Shown here one piece after another: positions 28,767 to 37,610 of a stretch of 50,645 bases of DNA; within the stretch, counting starts at the first letter, position 1; each line of letters opens with the position of its first letter. This DNA comes from an uncultured Rhodospirillaceae bacterium. GTDB lineage: Bacteria > Pseudomonadota > Alphaproteobacteria > SP197. Made by a program: the position numbers and the translations under genes. Location of the stretch: NCBI GenBank assembly GCA_937880925.1, contig CALGGB010000103.1, positions 1 through 50,645 of the forward strand, read 5' to 3'. Below the pieces are notes generated by a model that was not told the origin of the DNA, searched no databases, and saw only the letters and a list, made by a program, of their open reading frames with translations.

Positions 28767-29506
28767 TCGACTTCAAGGGCAAGTGCGTCCTGGTGACCGG
28801 GGCGGCCGGCGGCATCGGTCGGGCGACGTGCGCCATGTTCCACGGCGCCGGCGCAACCGTCGTCTTTGCCGATCTTGACGGGGAAGGGGCCGCCGCTGCC
28901 GCCGCGGCCTGCGATCCCTCCGGCGCCACGGCCTGGGGCATCGCCCACGACACCACCAGCTCGGCCGATACCGAGCGTGTCGTCGCCGAGGTGGTCGCGC
29001 GCCACGGGCGCATCGATGTCCTGGTGACGGCGGCGGGGGTCTTTCCGCCGCGCCCGATCCTGGAGATGGATGACGCGGCCTGGCGCCATGTCCTGGCGGT
29101 CAACCTCGACGGCGTGCTCTACGCCTCGCGCGCGGCGATCCCGCACATGGAAGCCGGCGCCTCCATGGTCCACATCGCCTCGGTGGCGGGTCATCGTGGC
29201 TCGCCCATGCATGCCCACTACGCCACGGCCAAGGGCGGGGTGCTGGCGCTCAGCCGTTCTCTGGCCTCTGAACTCGCGCCCATGGGCATCCGGGTCAACG
29301 CCGTCTCGCCCGGCATCATCGCCACCACCATGACCGACGGCCTGATGGCGCGGAAGGGCGACATCATCCTGGCGACCACGCCCATGGCGCGCATGGGCAC
29401 GGCCGAGGAGGTGGGCGGCGTCATCTGTTTCCTCGCCAGCGATCTCGCCAGCTTCGTCACCGGCGAGACGATCCACGTCAACGGCGGCTGGTACATGGCG
29501 TCCTGA
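28763..29506 (+). CDS. Short-chain dehydrogenase/reductase (SDR)
   Basis: 247 residues. Glycine motif TGAAGGIG, NTAAGVF-like inner region (VTAAGVFPP), catalytic Ser in HIASVAGH, YATAK (Tyr/Lys) and C-terminal ETIHVNGGWY. It starts inside the stop of the M20 gene (ATGA at 28763), so both proteins should be made from one transcript. The pairing suggests the hydrolase releases or the SDR supplies a hydroxy/keto compound, but the substrate is unknown. Confidence 0.87.
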   Translation: MIDFKGKCVLVTGAAGGIGRATCAMFHGAGATVVFADLDGEGAAAAAAACDPSGATAWGIAHDTTSSADTERVVAEVVARHGRIDVLVTAAGVFPPRPILEMDDAAWRHVLAVNLDGVLYASRAAIPHMEAGASMVHIASVAGHRGSPMHAHYATAKGGVLALSRSLASELAPMGIRVNAVSPGIIATTMTDGLMARKGDIILATTPMARMGTAEEVGGVICFLASDLASFVTGETIHVNGGWYMAS

Positions 29507-29575
29507 GGCGCCGGGCGTGCCGGACGGCCTCTGGACATGGCGCATGCCGATCTCTATATTAGAATGCGTTTAAGA

Positions 29576-29585
29576 TGCAATTGCA
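29576..29585. promoter_or_regulatory. Perfect palindrome TGCAATTGCA in ribosome-site region of the transporter gene
   Basis: A 10-base perfect palindrome ends 6 bases before the ATG of the DUF2899-type transporter, in an AT-rich stretch (29556-29590) that stands out. The preceding TTAGAATGCGTTTAAG also has half-site-like symmetry. Fur-family manganese or iron regulators of alphaproteobacteria use A/T-rich palindromic sites, so a metal-responsive operator is a possible reading, not established. Confidence 0.35.
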
Positions 29586-29591
29586 GAGATC

Positions 29592-30758
29592 ATGCAGAGC
29601 TTCGTCGCCAACATCCGCAGTCTTGCGCTCCTCCCCGGGGGCGCCATCCTGCCGCGCTCCAACCGGCGCGCGCGGATCGTGGCGTTCGCTGCGCTCGCCC
29701 TCGGTTTTGTGCTGCTCCTGCGGCCCGATCTGCTGCCGGTCGTCCTGACTAGCCTTTCCGAGGCCTACCTGCAGGTTGCGGTCTTCGTCGCGGGTACCCT
29801 GCTGCTGATTGCCTGGAGCGAGCGGGCGAGCGGCGTGGATGTCGCGGCCTGGCTCGCCCCGGAATCGCCCTGGCGCCTGGGTGCGGCGGCCCTGCTGGGC
29901 GCCCTGCCGGGTTGCGGCGGCGCGGTGGTGGTGGTGACGCGTTATGTCGCCGGCCGCACCACCTTCGGCGCTTTTGTCGCCGTGCTGACCTCCACCATGG
30001 GCGATGCCGCTTTCCTGCTGCTGGCGCGCGAGCCGGTCACGGGCCTCGCCATGATGCTGCTCGGCCTGGGCACCGGCATCCTGACCGGCGCGGCGACCGA
30101 GCGGTTCCTGCCGGACTGGAAGGCGCCCAGCGCCCTGCCGGAGCATGTGTCCGTCACGGCCGCGGCCGGCTCGGGGAAGGGGGAGCCCGGTGTCCTCACC
30201 CGGATATGGCACATCCTGCTCGTACCGGGCGCAGTCCTCGCGGTGCTGGGCGCGCTGCAGGTCGATCTCGCCACGGTGCCCGGCCTTGCGCCTCTGGCCC
30301 TTGGCCTGGGTGTCGCCGGCGCCCTGCTGGCCGTCGCGCTCTGGGTCGCGGGCGATCCCGCGGTCGCGAACCGTCCGGCGGCGGGCAGTCCGGCCAGCGA
30401 TACCGCCATGGTGACGGTCTGGGTGATTGCGGCCTTCCTGCTCTTCGGCCTGGTCTCCCAGGGCTTCGGCGTCGACGTTCCGGCCCTCTTTGATGCGGCC
30501 TGGATGGCGCTGCCGCTGCTGGGCGTGCTGGTCGGCTTCCTGCCCGGCTGCGGTCCCCAGATCGTGGTGGCGACCTTCTACCTGTCAGGGGTCCTGCCGG
30601 TCTCGGCGCTGGCCGCCAACGCCATCAGCAACGACGGCGATGCCCTGTTTCCCGCGCTGGCGCTGGCGCCGCGCGCCGCCCTGGCGGCTTCCATCGTGAC
30701 CGCGCTGCCCGCCCTGCTGGTCGGCTACGCCCTCCACATGGCCCTGCCCGTACCCTGA
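29592..30758 (+). CDS. Putative manganese/heavy-metal transporter (DUF2899/ArsP_2-like)
   Basis: 388-residue polytopic inner-membrane protein with about 8-10 hydrophobic segments. Two matching motifs, GALPGCGG (residues 103-110) and GFLPGCGP (315-322), mark two inverted or repeated halves, typical of the family NCBI calls putative manganese transporter. A soluble linker (about 173-200) separates the halves. No substrate can be read from sequence. The start at 29592 is chosen because MQSFVANIRSLALLPGG matches the family start. It ends 4 bases from the convergent SDR stop. Confidence 0.8.
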   Translation: MQSFVANIRSLALLPGGAILPRSNRRARIVAFAALALGFVLLLRPDLLPVVLTSLSEAYLQVAVFVAGTLLLIAWSERASGVDVAAWLAPESPWRLGAAALLGALPGCGGAVVVVTRYVAGRTTFGAFVAVLTSTMGDAAFLLLAREPVTGLAMMLLGLGTGILTGAATERFLPDWKAPSALPEHVSVTAAAGSGKGEPGVLTRIWHILLVPGAVLAVLGALQVDLATVPGLAPLALGLGVAGALLAVALWVAGDPAVANRPAAGSPASDTAMVTVWVIAAFLLFGLVSQGFGVDVPALFDAAWMALPLLGVLVGFLPGCGPQIVVATFYLSGVLPVSALAANAISNDGDALFPALALAPRAALAASIVTALPALLVGYALHMALPVP

Positions 30759-30762
30759 AGCC

Positions 30763-31593
30763 TCACCACAGGCTGCCGGCGGCCACGGTGACGTCCTCGC
30801 CGGTGATGCCGCGTGCCGCGTCGCTGCACAGGAAACACGCCAGTGCCGCGATCTCCTCGGGCTCGATCACCCGTTTCTGGGGATAGCTCTCCACGATCTC
30901 GGCCAGCACGTCCTCGGCGCTGATGTTCCGGGCGCGGGCCTGCTGGGCGACGTTGCTCATCATCATGCCGGTGCGCACGTAGCCCGGGTTGATGGCGTTG
31001 CAGGTGACGCCATGGGCAGCACCCTCCAGCGCCACGGAGCGGGTGAGGCCCAACAGCCCGGCCTTGGAGGCGCAATAGGCCGGGTTGCTCGCCGCCCCGA
31101 CGTTGGCGGCGGTCGAGGCGATGTTGACGATGCGGCCCCAGCCGCGCGCCATCATGGCCGGCAGGCAGGCCGCGATCATGCGGAAGGCGCCGTTGAGGTT
31201 GGTGTCGAGCACCAGCGCCCACTGCTCCTCGGTATGGCCCAGGATCGGCTGTTCCAGGCTGGTACCCGCTGCGTTGACCAGGATGTCGATCTTGCCGAGG
31301 GCCGCTTCGGTCCCATCGACCAGGTCGCGGCAGCTCTGCGGGCTGCGCAGGTCGTGATCGCGCGCCAGCGCCTGCACGCCCAGGGCCCTGATGGCCTCCG
31401 CCGTATCCTCCAGCGCCTGTTTCGTGGGGAAGGTGACGTCCTCGTTGACCGCCTTGGCGCGATGGTCGCTGAGGTAGGAACCGATCGCCACGTCGGCGCC
31501 AGCCGCGGCCAGCGCCAGCGCAATGGCGCGGCCCTGGCCGCTGGCGCCTCCGGTGACCAGGGCAACGCGCCCTTCCAGTTCTCTTGCCGTCAT
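30763..31593 (-). CDS. Short-chain dehydrogenase/reductase (3-hydroxybutyrate dehydrogenase-like)
   Basis: 276 residues. Rossmann motif TGGASGQG (Gln in place of the common Ile), NAAGTS, catalytic Ser in NIASTAAN, YCASK, and C-terminal ITGEDVTVAAG. The start at 31593 is backed by AAGGGGAGACAAGC, a good ribosome site; a longer in-frame start would overlap the divergent gene. It is divergent from the duplicated-domain protein at 31652 with 58 bases between starts. Substrate unknown. Confidence 0.87.
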   Translation of the reverse strand: MTARELEGRVALVTGGASGQGRAIALALAAAGADVAIGSYLSDHRAKAVNEDVTFPTKQALEDTAEAIRALGVQALARDHDLRSPQSCRDLVDGTEAALGKIDILVNAAGTSLEQPILGHTEEQWALVLDTNLNGAFRMIAACLPAMMARGWGRIVNIASTAANVGAASNPAYCASKAGLLGLTRSVALEGAAHGVTCNAINPGYVRTGMMMSNVAQQARARNISAEDVLAEIVESYPQKRVIEPEEIAALACFLCSDAARGITGEDVTVAAGSLW

Positions 31594-31651
31594 GCTTGTC
31601 TCCCCTTGCCGGGCACAGGTTAGCCGCGCCGGCGACAGGGGGCGAGGGGCC

Positions 31652-32251
31652 ATGATCTACATCGAGTTCATCGACCGCGACCGGCACACGCCGATGGAGG
31701 TCTTTCGCTACTTTGCCGACCAGTCCTCCTGGGTCGATCCCGAGGACGGCCTTGTCGGCATGTTCGGGCGCACCATGCGCCTTGGCCCCTATCCGGCCTA
31801 TCTCGCCTTGTGGAAGACCAGGGGCATCGCCCGCATGGACGAGTGGGAGGACTATTTCCGCAGCGAGGCCTATCTGCGGCACCATTCCGAACTGGCCACC
31901 ATCCGGGCCATCCACCTGGTGCGGGGCGGCTGCTACGACCTTCTCGTCGAGGGGCCGGCGGCGGCGCCCGACAGCCTGATCTGCATCGAGTACTTCGGCG
32001 CACCCGCGGCCATGGCGGATGCCGCTGTGGCCGAGCGCTTCCGACATCGCGAGGCCGAGGGGAAGGGTGCAAGTCTCAGCTTCGTCCTGCGTCGGATCGG
32101 CCGCCTGGGCCCCGATCCCGGCTGCCTTGCGGTCTGGAGTTTCGCCGATTACGAGTCACTGGAGGCCTTCCAGCGCACCGATCTCGACGGCGACCCGCTA
32201 GGGCCCGTGGAGACCGGCGTTTACCGCTGGTTCGGCCGCGACATTCTCTAG
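31652..32251 (+). CDS. Conserved hypothetical protein with two repeated alpha/beta-barrel-like halves
   Basis: 199 residues; I do not recognise the family. The two halves align: IYIEFID (2-8) with ICIEYFG (110-116), and RLGPYPAYLALW (43-54) with RLGPDPGCLAVW (151-162), each followed by an acidic-aromatic helix (DEWEDYF and LEAFQRT). This is what a fused dimeric alpha+beta-barrel (ferredoxin-like) protein would look like. No signal peptide or membrane segment. It ends 10 bases before a ProC-like gene in the same direction, so the two are likely co-transcribed. Function unknown. Confidence 0.72.
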   Translation: MIYIEFIDRDRHTPMEVFRYFADQSSWVDPEDGLVGMFGRTMRLGPYPAYLALWKTRGIARMDEWEDYFRSEAYLRHHSELATIRAIHLVRGGCYDLLVEGPAAAPDSLICIEYFGAPAAMADAAVAERFRHREAEGKGASLSFVLRRIGRLGPDPGCLAVWSFADYESLEAFQRTDLDGDPLGPVETGVYRWFGRDIL

Positions 32252-32261
32252 GGGAGGCATC

Positions 32262-33065
32262 ATGGCGGGCACGGGCGAGTGGACCTTGGGCATCATCGGC
32301 GGCACCGGCTGGCTGGGCGGGGCGATTGCCACCCGCCTGCTGACCAAACGGTTCCTGCCGCCCCAGCGCATGTGGCTCTCGAACCGTTCGGGCGCCATGG
32401 GCGCCTTCGCGCCCTGGCGCGGCATCACGGTGACGACCGATAACGCCGACCTGGTCGCCGCCAGCGACATCGTCATGCTGGCGGTCCGCCCGGGCGACTT
32501 CGCGGCCCTCAAGGTCGACTGTTCCGAAAAGCTCGTGGTCTCGGTCATGGCCAGTGTGCCGATCAGCCGTATCGCCGAGCTGACCGGGGCCAAACGCATC
32601 GTGCGCACCATGCCCAACCCCTCGGTCGAGTTCGGCGAGGGTTTCACGCCGTGGTTCGCCACGCGCGAGGTGAGCCTGAAGGAAAAGGGCCATGTCTCGG
32701 CCCTTTTCGATTCCTGCGGCCCGACCGAGGAACTCAAGAGCGAGGACCACATCGACTACTTCACCGGCCTGACCGGGCCGGTGCCGGGATTGCTGGGTTA
32801 TGTCGCCGATGCCATGATCCAGGCTGCGGTGGCCCATGGCATCGAGCCGGGGCTGGCCGAGCGGGCCGTGCGCCACCACTGCATCGCTGCCGCCCACGAG
32901 ATCGACCGTGCGCCCTACAATCCCGCCCAGATGGTGAAGATGACCCTGGACTATGGCGGGACCACCGCCGCGGGCTTCCGCGCGGCCGATGAGGCCGGCG
33001 CCCGCAAGGCGATTGCCGCCGGCCTCAAGGCTGCCTGGGAGGTCGCCCGCAAGGATCGATCGTAG
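32262..33065 (+). CDS. Pyrroline-5-carboxylate reductase family protein (ProC-like)
   Basis: 267 residues. N-terminal Rossmann domain (LGIIGGTGWLGGAI, then SNRSG in place of a ribose-phosphate site) and a C-terminal helical domain with SEDHIDYFTGLTGPVPG and PYNPAQMVKMTLDYGGTTAAG, the latter typical of ProC. Canonical ProC makes proline from pyrroline-5-carboxylate with NAD(P)H, but GIIGGTGW is unusual for the loop, and the neighbours (unknown protein upstream, MmgE/PrpD and hydroxyacid dehydrogenase downstream) do not point to proline synthesis. A paralogue reducing another cyclic imine is possible. Confidence 0.8.
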   Translation: MAGTGEWTLGIIGGTGWLGGAIATRLLTKRFLPPQRMWLSNRSGAMGAFAPWRGITVTTDNADLVAASDIVMLAVRPGDFAALKVDCSEKLVVSVMASVPISRIAELTGAKRIVRTMPNPSVEFGEGFTPWFATREVSLKEKGHVSALFDSCGPTEELKSEDHIDYFTGLTGPVPGLLGYVADAMIQAAVAHGIEPGLAERAVRHHCIAAAHEIDRAPYNPAQMVKMTLDYGGTTAAGFRAADEAGARKAIAAGLKAAWEVARKDRS

Positions 33066-33081
33066 TATTAAGAGGGCTCTG

Positions 33082-33118
33082 AAATTCCTTTTTTATCATT
33101 AAGATAGAAAAGAAATTT
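33082..33118. terminator. AT-rich inverted repeat between convergent genes
   Basis: Arms AAATTCCTTTTTTATC (33082-33097) and GATAGAAAAGAAATTT (33103-33118) pair at 14 of 16 positions around loop ATTAA. Both flanking genes read towards it, so a bidirectional terminator is the simplest reading, although its stem is nearly all A/T, unlike the other terminators of the window. Confidence 0.55.
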
Positions 33119-33148
33119 AATGCGATAATCGAAGGTGTATGACGCCTC

Positions 33149-34516
33149 TCAGGTGCCGGTCAGCACCAGTTCCGCCAACGCATCCACGTCGGCGCCTTCG
33201 CCCAGGTTCATGGTCAATTCCTCGATGCGGCGTGCGCGTGCCTCGCCCACCACGGGGCCGGCATAGGCGTGGAACTTGTCGATCATGGTCTGGGTGTCGA
33301 AGGGATCGTCGGGTTCGCCGCGCGGCCGCGTCGGGGCCGAGGTCAGCTCCCGCCCGTCCTTCAGGCGCACGGTGACATGGGCCCAGCGCTCGCGCGGGAA
33401 ACGCTCGTCATAGGGCTTGTGGTCGATCAGGCGCACGCAATCGGCGATGCGCGCGATTTCGGGATCCGAGAGCGCATCGCCCGTGATCTCGGTGACGGTC
33501 AGCGTGCCCTTCACCAGCGCAGCGGCCACCGGATAGGGCAGGCTGTACTGGGCCTGCTCGGTATCGATGGGGTGGCGGGTGGCAAGACGTGTCGCCTCGT
33601 AGAAGGTCGAGACGGCGATCTCCTCGATCTCGGCCGAATCGACGCCATGGGCGCGCACCACCGAGAGGGTCGCCTCGACCGAGGGCTGGGCCCAGCGACA
33701 CACGGGATAGGGTTTCACGTACTGCTTCTCGATCTGCCAGTCCTGCGCCAGATCGGCCCAGAGATGGGCGACCTCGGGCTGCTCCACGGTGACGGCCGGC
33801 GCGCCGGTGAAACCGTCGGCGGCGAGATAGGCCGCGCTGACGCCCGCCATCGCGCCCCAGCCCGAGCCGTCCTTGAGCATGGTGGGATGGTCGATGCAGC
33901 GCATCATCTGGCTGCGCGGGCCGTGGTATTCGGCGATGCCGACGGCGTGGCGCAGCTTTTCGCGATCCAGCCCCATCAGGCGCGCGCCCATGGAGGCCGC
34001 GCCCAGGCAGTTCCAGGCGCCCGAGGTGTGGTAGTCGGGCACCGTGGCGTGCAGCGCGATGCCGGCTCGCCCGGAAACCTCGTAGCCCAGCACGAAGTTG
34101 TAGAGGAACTCCGCGCCGTCGCTCTTCAGCCCCACGTCGTGATAGGCGAGCAGGGCGGGAAGGATGGTGACGCCGATATGGCCCTTGGTCGGGGCGTAGC
34201 CGTCGTGGGCGTCGACCGCGTCGATCGACATGCCGCCGGCCATGGCCGCGCCCGCGGGACTGGCGCCGCGCCCGTCGAACATGATGCGCGCCGGCCGGTT
34301 GCCCGCGCCGAACATGGCGACGGCATGGTCGCGGATGATGCGCGACAGCGGCGTCTGGATGGAGCTTGCCGCGACCCCGATCAGGTCCAGAAGCTGCAGG
34401 CGGGCGCGGTGGCGCACCGGCTCGGGGATGTCGCCATAACCGCCGTCGAGCACGAAGGCGCAGAAGCGGTCGGCACTGTCCTGGGACAGTTCAAGATAGG
34501 GCGACTGGACGGCCAT
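33149..34516 (-). CDS. MmgE/PrpD family protein (2-methylcitrate dehydratase-like)
   Basis: 455 residues, the usual length. Members include 2-methylcitrate dehydratase, cis-aconitate decarboxylase and a set of unknown dehydratases or epimerases. Seen: AMAGGMSIDAVDAHDGYAPTKGHIGVTILPALLA (shown in part by GGMSIDAVDAHD and KGHIGV), typical of the family, and KPYPVCRWAQPSVEA, a conserved central motif. No methylcitrate synthase is nearby, so the propionate pathway is not indicated. The next gene upstream (D-2-hydroxyacid dehydrogenase) lies 74 bases away on the same strand. Confidence 0.85.
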   Translation of the reverse strand: MAVQSPYLELSQDSADRFCAFVLDGGYGDIPEPVRHRARLQLLDLIGVAASSIQTPLSRIIRDHAVAMFGAGNRPARIMFDGRGASPAGAAMAGGMSIDAVDAHDGYAPTKGHIGVTILPALLAYHDVGLKSDGAEFLYNFVLGYEVSGRAGIALHATVPDYHTSGAWNCLGAASMGARLMGLDREKLRHAVGIAEYHGPRSQMMRCIDHPTMLKDGSGWGAMAGVSAAYLAADGFTGAPAVTVEQPEVAHLWADLAQDWQIEKQYVKPYPVCRWAQPSVEATLSVVRAHGVDSAEIEEIAVSTFYEATRLATRHPIDTEQAQYSLPYPVAAALVKGTLTVTEITGDALSDPEIARIADCVRLIDHKPYDERFPRERWAHVTVRLKDGRELTSAPTRPRGEPDDPFDTQTMIDKFHAYAGPVVGEARARRIEELTMNLGEGADVDALAELVLTGT

Positions 34517-34590
34517 GCATGTTCTCCCGGCGCGGCGTGGTGTCCAGAGTCAAGAGCAAGCGCGCCGTCCTGTCCATGGCGATCTTGGGG

Positions 34591-35562
34591 TCAGTAACCC
34601 CGCACCGGGTCGGTGACGTTGATCAGCGCTTCGCCCTTCAGGTAGCGGTCCATGTTGTCGAGGAACAGTTCGGTGCCGCGGGTGTCGTAGTCCTCGAAGG
34701 TGATGAAACCCGCCGAATGGGGCGTGATGTGCAGGCCGGGTTCGTCCCAAAGCGGACTGTCGGCGGGCAGGGGTTCCTCCGCGAAGACGTCGATCGAGGC
34801 GCCGGCCAGGCGGCCCGAGCGCAGGGCCTCCACCATGGCGTTCTCGTCCATCACCTTGCCGCGCGCCATGTTGACCAGGAAGGCGCCGGGCTTGAGCGCG
34901 GCAAAGGCCGCACCGTCGAACAGGTTTTCGGTCTCCCGCGTCAGCGGTGTGACGATGATGACCCAGTCGCTTGTCGCCAGCACCTCGTGCATGTCGGCCG
35001 GCCCCACGACGCGGTCGACGCCCTCGCAGGGGGCGGGTCGGGCGCGCACGCCGTTGACGGTCATGCCCATGGCCTTGCCCAGGCGGGCGCAGGCCCGGCC
35101 GATCTGGCCCAGCCCGACCACGGTCAGCACCCCGCCATGGCTGCGGGCGCAGTCATGGTGTTCCCAGCGGTGTTGCTTCTGCTGGTCGTGATAGGTGAAG
35201 AAGTTGGTCGCCATGGCGATCAGGCGGGCATGGGCGAACTGGGCCATGCCCTCGTCCTGGATGCCGCCGACATTGCTCACCGAAACCTTCTCCGGGTCCC
35301 AGGGCGCCAGATGGTTGACGCCGGCGCCCGAGACATGAATCCAGCGCAGGTTGGGGGCGGCCAGGATCGGCGCGCGGGGATATTCGGTGCGGGCGAACAC
35401 CATGGTGTAGGCAATCTCGGGATCGGATTGTTTCACGGCAGCGGCTGTCTTGTCGTAGTCGGTGCAGACGGTGATCTCCGCCTGGGGATGACGCGCGCGG
35501 ATCATGTCGGGCACGCGGTCTGGATCATCGACAAGACAGAAGATTCGGATCGGCTCGGCCAT
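34591..35562 (-). CDS. D-2-hydroxyacid dehydrogenase family protein
   Basis: 323 residues. NAD-binding loop GLGQIGRACARLG (about 149-161), and the catalytic set Arg in NMARGKVMDE, Glu in IDVFAEEPLP and His in HITPHSAG. It interconverts a 2-hydroxyacid and 2-oxoacid; the family ranges from glyoxylate/hydroxypyruvate reductase to phosphoglycerate dehydrogenase, and the sequence does not decide. It heads a leftward pair with MmgE/PrpD and is preceded by the broken exoD gene. Confidence 0.87.
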   Translation of the reverse strand: MAEPIRIFCLVDDPDRVPDMIRARHPQAEITVCTDYDKTAAAVKQSDPEIAYTMVFARTEYPRAPILAAPNLRWIHVSGAGVNHLAPWDPEKVSVSNVGGIQDEGMAQFAHARLIAMATNFFTYHDQQKQHRWEHHDCARSHGGVLTVVGLGQIGRACARLGKAMGMTVNGVRARPAPCEGVDRVVGPADMHEVLATSDWVIIVTPLTRETENLFDGAAFAALKPGAFLVNMARGKVMDENAMVEALRSGRLAGASIDVFAEEPLPADSPLWDEPGLHITPHSAGFITFEDYDTRGTELFLDNMDRYLKGEALINVTDPVRGY

Positions 35563-35622
35563 GCGGGACTCCGGCTGGATGGGTATCCGAACCTAAGCCA
35601 TCCTTGGGACGGGCAGAAGCGG

Positions 35623-36199
35623 CTAGAAAAGGAACCAGCCGACCAGACCCAGGGCGAAGCCACAGAGCACGAGGCCGACCAGGGTCATGACGCCGTCGCG
35701 CGCGGCCAGCGCAACGCCCAGCACGACGACTGCCGCGCCCGGTGCGGCGGCGGCGAAGGGCACCAGTTCCAGGGGCGGCATGGTCAGCGCCATGAGGACG
35801 CAGACGCTGGCGACCAGCGGCTCCATCGCCGTGCCCGAGAGGGCGGTCAGCCGGCGGCCGAACCAGGAGTCGACCCGTTCGATGACGGGCTCCGCCTTGT
35901 CGACGGCCTTCTCGAGCTTGTCGTGGGAAAAGCTGATGCGGCGCATCGGGCCGGGCATCCAGGGATACTTGCGCGGCAGGAAAAGCTGGACCGAAATCAG
36001 CAGGATCAGCACACCGCACAGGCTGGGCACGCCGGGGGATCGCCCCCGTGGGCGCCACCGCGATAAAGCCCACGACCGCGATCAGCGGGCCGAAGCCGCG
36101 GCTGCCCACGGCCTTGACCACGTCTTCCAGCGTCACGTCGCCCTCGGTCTTCTCGACCAGCGCGTCAAGGACATCGCCCAGTGCGTGTTCTTCTGCCAT
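35623..36199 (-). pseudogene. exoD-family gene interrupted by a frameshift
   Basis: The first part (MAEEHALGDVLDALVEK ... GFIAVAPTGAIP) and the second part (PSLCGVLILLISVQLFLPRK ... LVGWFLF) together make one normal-length ExoD-like protein with hydrophobic C-terminal helices, but they lie in different frames. One base too many in the G-run at 36037-36041 explains it: with four G instead of five, the protein reads on through IPGVPSLCGV. ExoD family members are linked to exopolysaccharide synthesis but their action is not known. It could be a true recent lesion, a phase-variable homopolymer or a sequencing error. Confidence 0.82.
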
Positions 36200-36300
36200 T
36201 TGCGTACTCCCGCATGGAAAAACGCAGCGCGGGCCGCCATGTTGCGCCGGGGCGGCAATCGCACGCCGCCCGATGGATCATTCCGGCAGAAGAGAGAGCC

Positions 36301-37311
36301 ATGGCGAAGGTCGAATTCCTGTTTCTCAACCGGCACGAGGTCGAGGCCCTGGTGCCCGACATGGCGACCATCGTGGACGTCGTCGAACAGGGCCTTGCCG
36401 CCCACGGCCGGCGCGATGTCGTGCTGCCGCCCAAGTCGCACATCCATCTCGACGACCGCTACAACGGCCACTTCAACGTGCTGCCGGGTTACGCCGGTCA
36501 TATCGACCGGGCAGGCGTGAAGGTGGTCGGCGACTATGTCGACAACTGGAAACACGGCCTGCCCAGCGAGGTCGCCCTGCTGACGGTGTACAACCCCGGC
36601 ACCGGCGTGCCGCTCTGCCTGATGGACGCGACGGCATCCACCTGGCTGCGGACCGGCGCGGTGACGGGCGTCGGCGCGCGCCACCTCGCCTCTGCCGATG
36701 CCAGGGTCGTCGGCCACATCGGCGCGCGCGGTACGGCCTTTGCCAACATCGCGGCTATCGCCTGCAGCAGGGCGATCGAGGAGGTGCGTATCGCCAGCGC
36801 GCGCAAGGAGACGCGCGAGGCTCTCGCCGCGCGTATCGAGAAGGAACTCGGCATCCGCGCCCGCCCCGTCGCCACCGCCCTGGAAGCCGCAGAGGGCGCC
36901 GATATCGTGGTCGAGGCGACCCGCCTGGAGAAGCCGGAGGTGCTGCTGCCGGAATCGGCGCTGAAGCCGGGCGCGCTGCTGGTGCCCTACGGCTGGGTCA
37001 TGGCGGTCGATCCGGCCTTCCCGACGGCGGCGCAGAAATTCGTGGTGGATGACTGGGAGCAATGCACCAAGGGCGGCACCTTCCACAGCCTGATCACGTC
37101 CGGGGAGGTGACGCGCGCCAATGTCCACGCCGAGATCGGCGAGATCTGCGCCGGTCTGAAGCCCGGCCGCGAGAATGCCGCCGAACGCATCGTCTTCTGG
37201 CACCGCGGCTTTGCCATCTCCGACATTGTTCTGGGCCACTGGATCCACGAGCGCGCCCGGCGCGAGGGCGTCGGCCAGACCCTGCTGCTCTGGGACGGGC
37301 CGGACGAATGA
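36301..37311 (+). CDS. Ornithine cyclodeaminase/mu-crystallin family protein
   Basis: 336 residues, the OCD/mu-crystallin family (NAD-dependent cyclodeaminases, ketimine reductases and alanine dehydrogenases). Seen: KVVGDYVDNWKHGLPS where the substrate Lys lies, LMDATASTWLRTGAVTG, and the NAD-binding VVGHIGARGTAFANIAA. The ATG at 36301 follows AGAGAGCC; a more upstream in-frame start would overlap the exoD gene. Its stop overlaps the next start (ATGA at 37308), so it is coupled to an Rdx/SelW-like gene. Substrate unknown. Confidence 0.85.
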   Translation: MAKVEFLFLNRHEVEALVPDMATIVDVVEQGLAAHGRRDVVLPPKSHIHLDDRYNGHFNVLPGYAGHIDRAGVKVVGDYVDNWKHGLPSEVALLTVYNPGTGVPLCLMDATASTWLRTGAVTGVGARHLASADARVVGHIGARGTAFANIAAIACSRAIEEVRIASARKETREALAARIEKELGIRARPVATALEAAEGADIVVEATRLEKPEVLLPESALKPGALLVPYGWVMAVDPAFPTAAQKFVVDDWEQCTKGGTFHSLITSGEVTRANVHAEIGEICAGLKPGRENAAERIVFWHRGFAISDIVLGHWIHERARREGVGQTLLLWDGPDE

Positions 37312-37610
37312 GCGGCCACCGCGTCGCCATCACCTATTGCACCGGCTGCCGCTGGATGCTGCGCGCGGCCTGGATGGCCCAGGAACTGCTCACCACCTTC
37401 GAGGAGGAACTGGCCGAGGTCGCCCTGCGGCCGGGCTCGGGCGGCGTCTTCGAGATTCACGTCGGGCAGGCGCTGGTCTGGTCGCGCGGGCAGGAGGGGC
37501 GGTTCCCCGAACTGCGCGAACTCAAGCAGCGGGTGCGCGATGTCGTGGCGCCCGGACGCGCTCTGGGCCATTCTGACCGCGCCACCGAGTCAACGGAGCA
37601 GGAACCATGA
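37308..37610 (+). CDS. SelT/SelW/SelH-family (Rdx) thioredoxin-like protein
   Basis: 100 residues. The N-terminal ITYCTGCRWMLRA carries the CxxC redox motif of the SelW/Rdx family (with Cys, not selenocysteine), and GSGGVFEIHVGQALVWSR and FPELRELKQRVRD are the conserved remainder. A redox partner or thiol-peptide role is likely but not defined. It overlaps its upstream neighbour by ATGA and its downstream rhodanese gene by ATGA at 37607, so all three are tightly coupled. Confidence 0.85.
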   Translation: MSGHRVAITYCTGCRWMLRAAWMAQELLTTFEEELAEVALRPGSGGVFEIHVGQALVWSRGQEGRFPELRELKQRVRDVVAPGRALGHSDRATESTEQEP

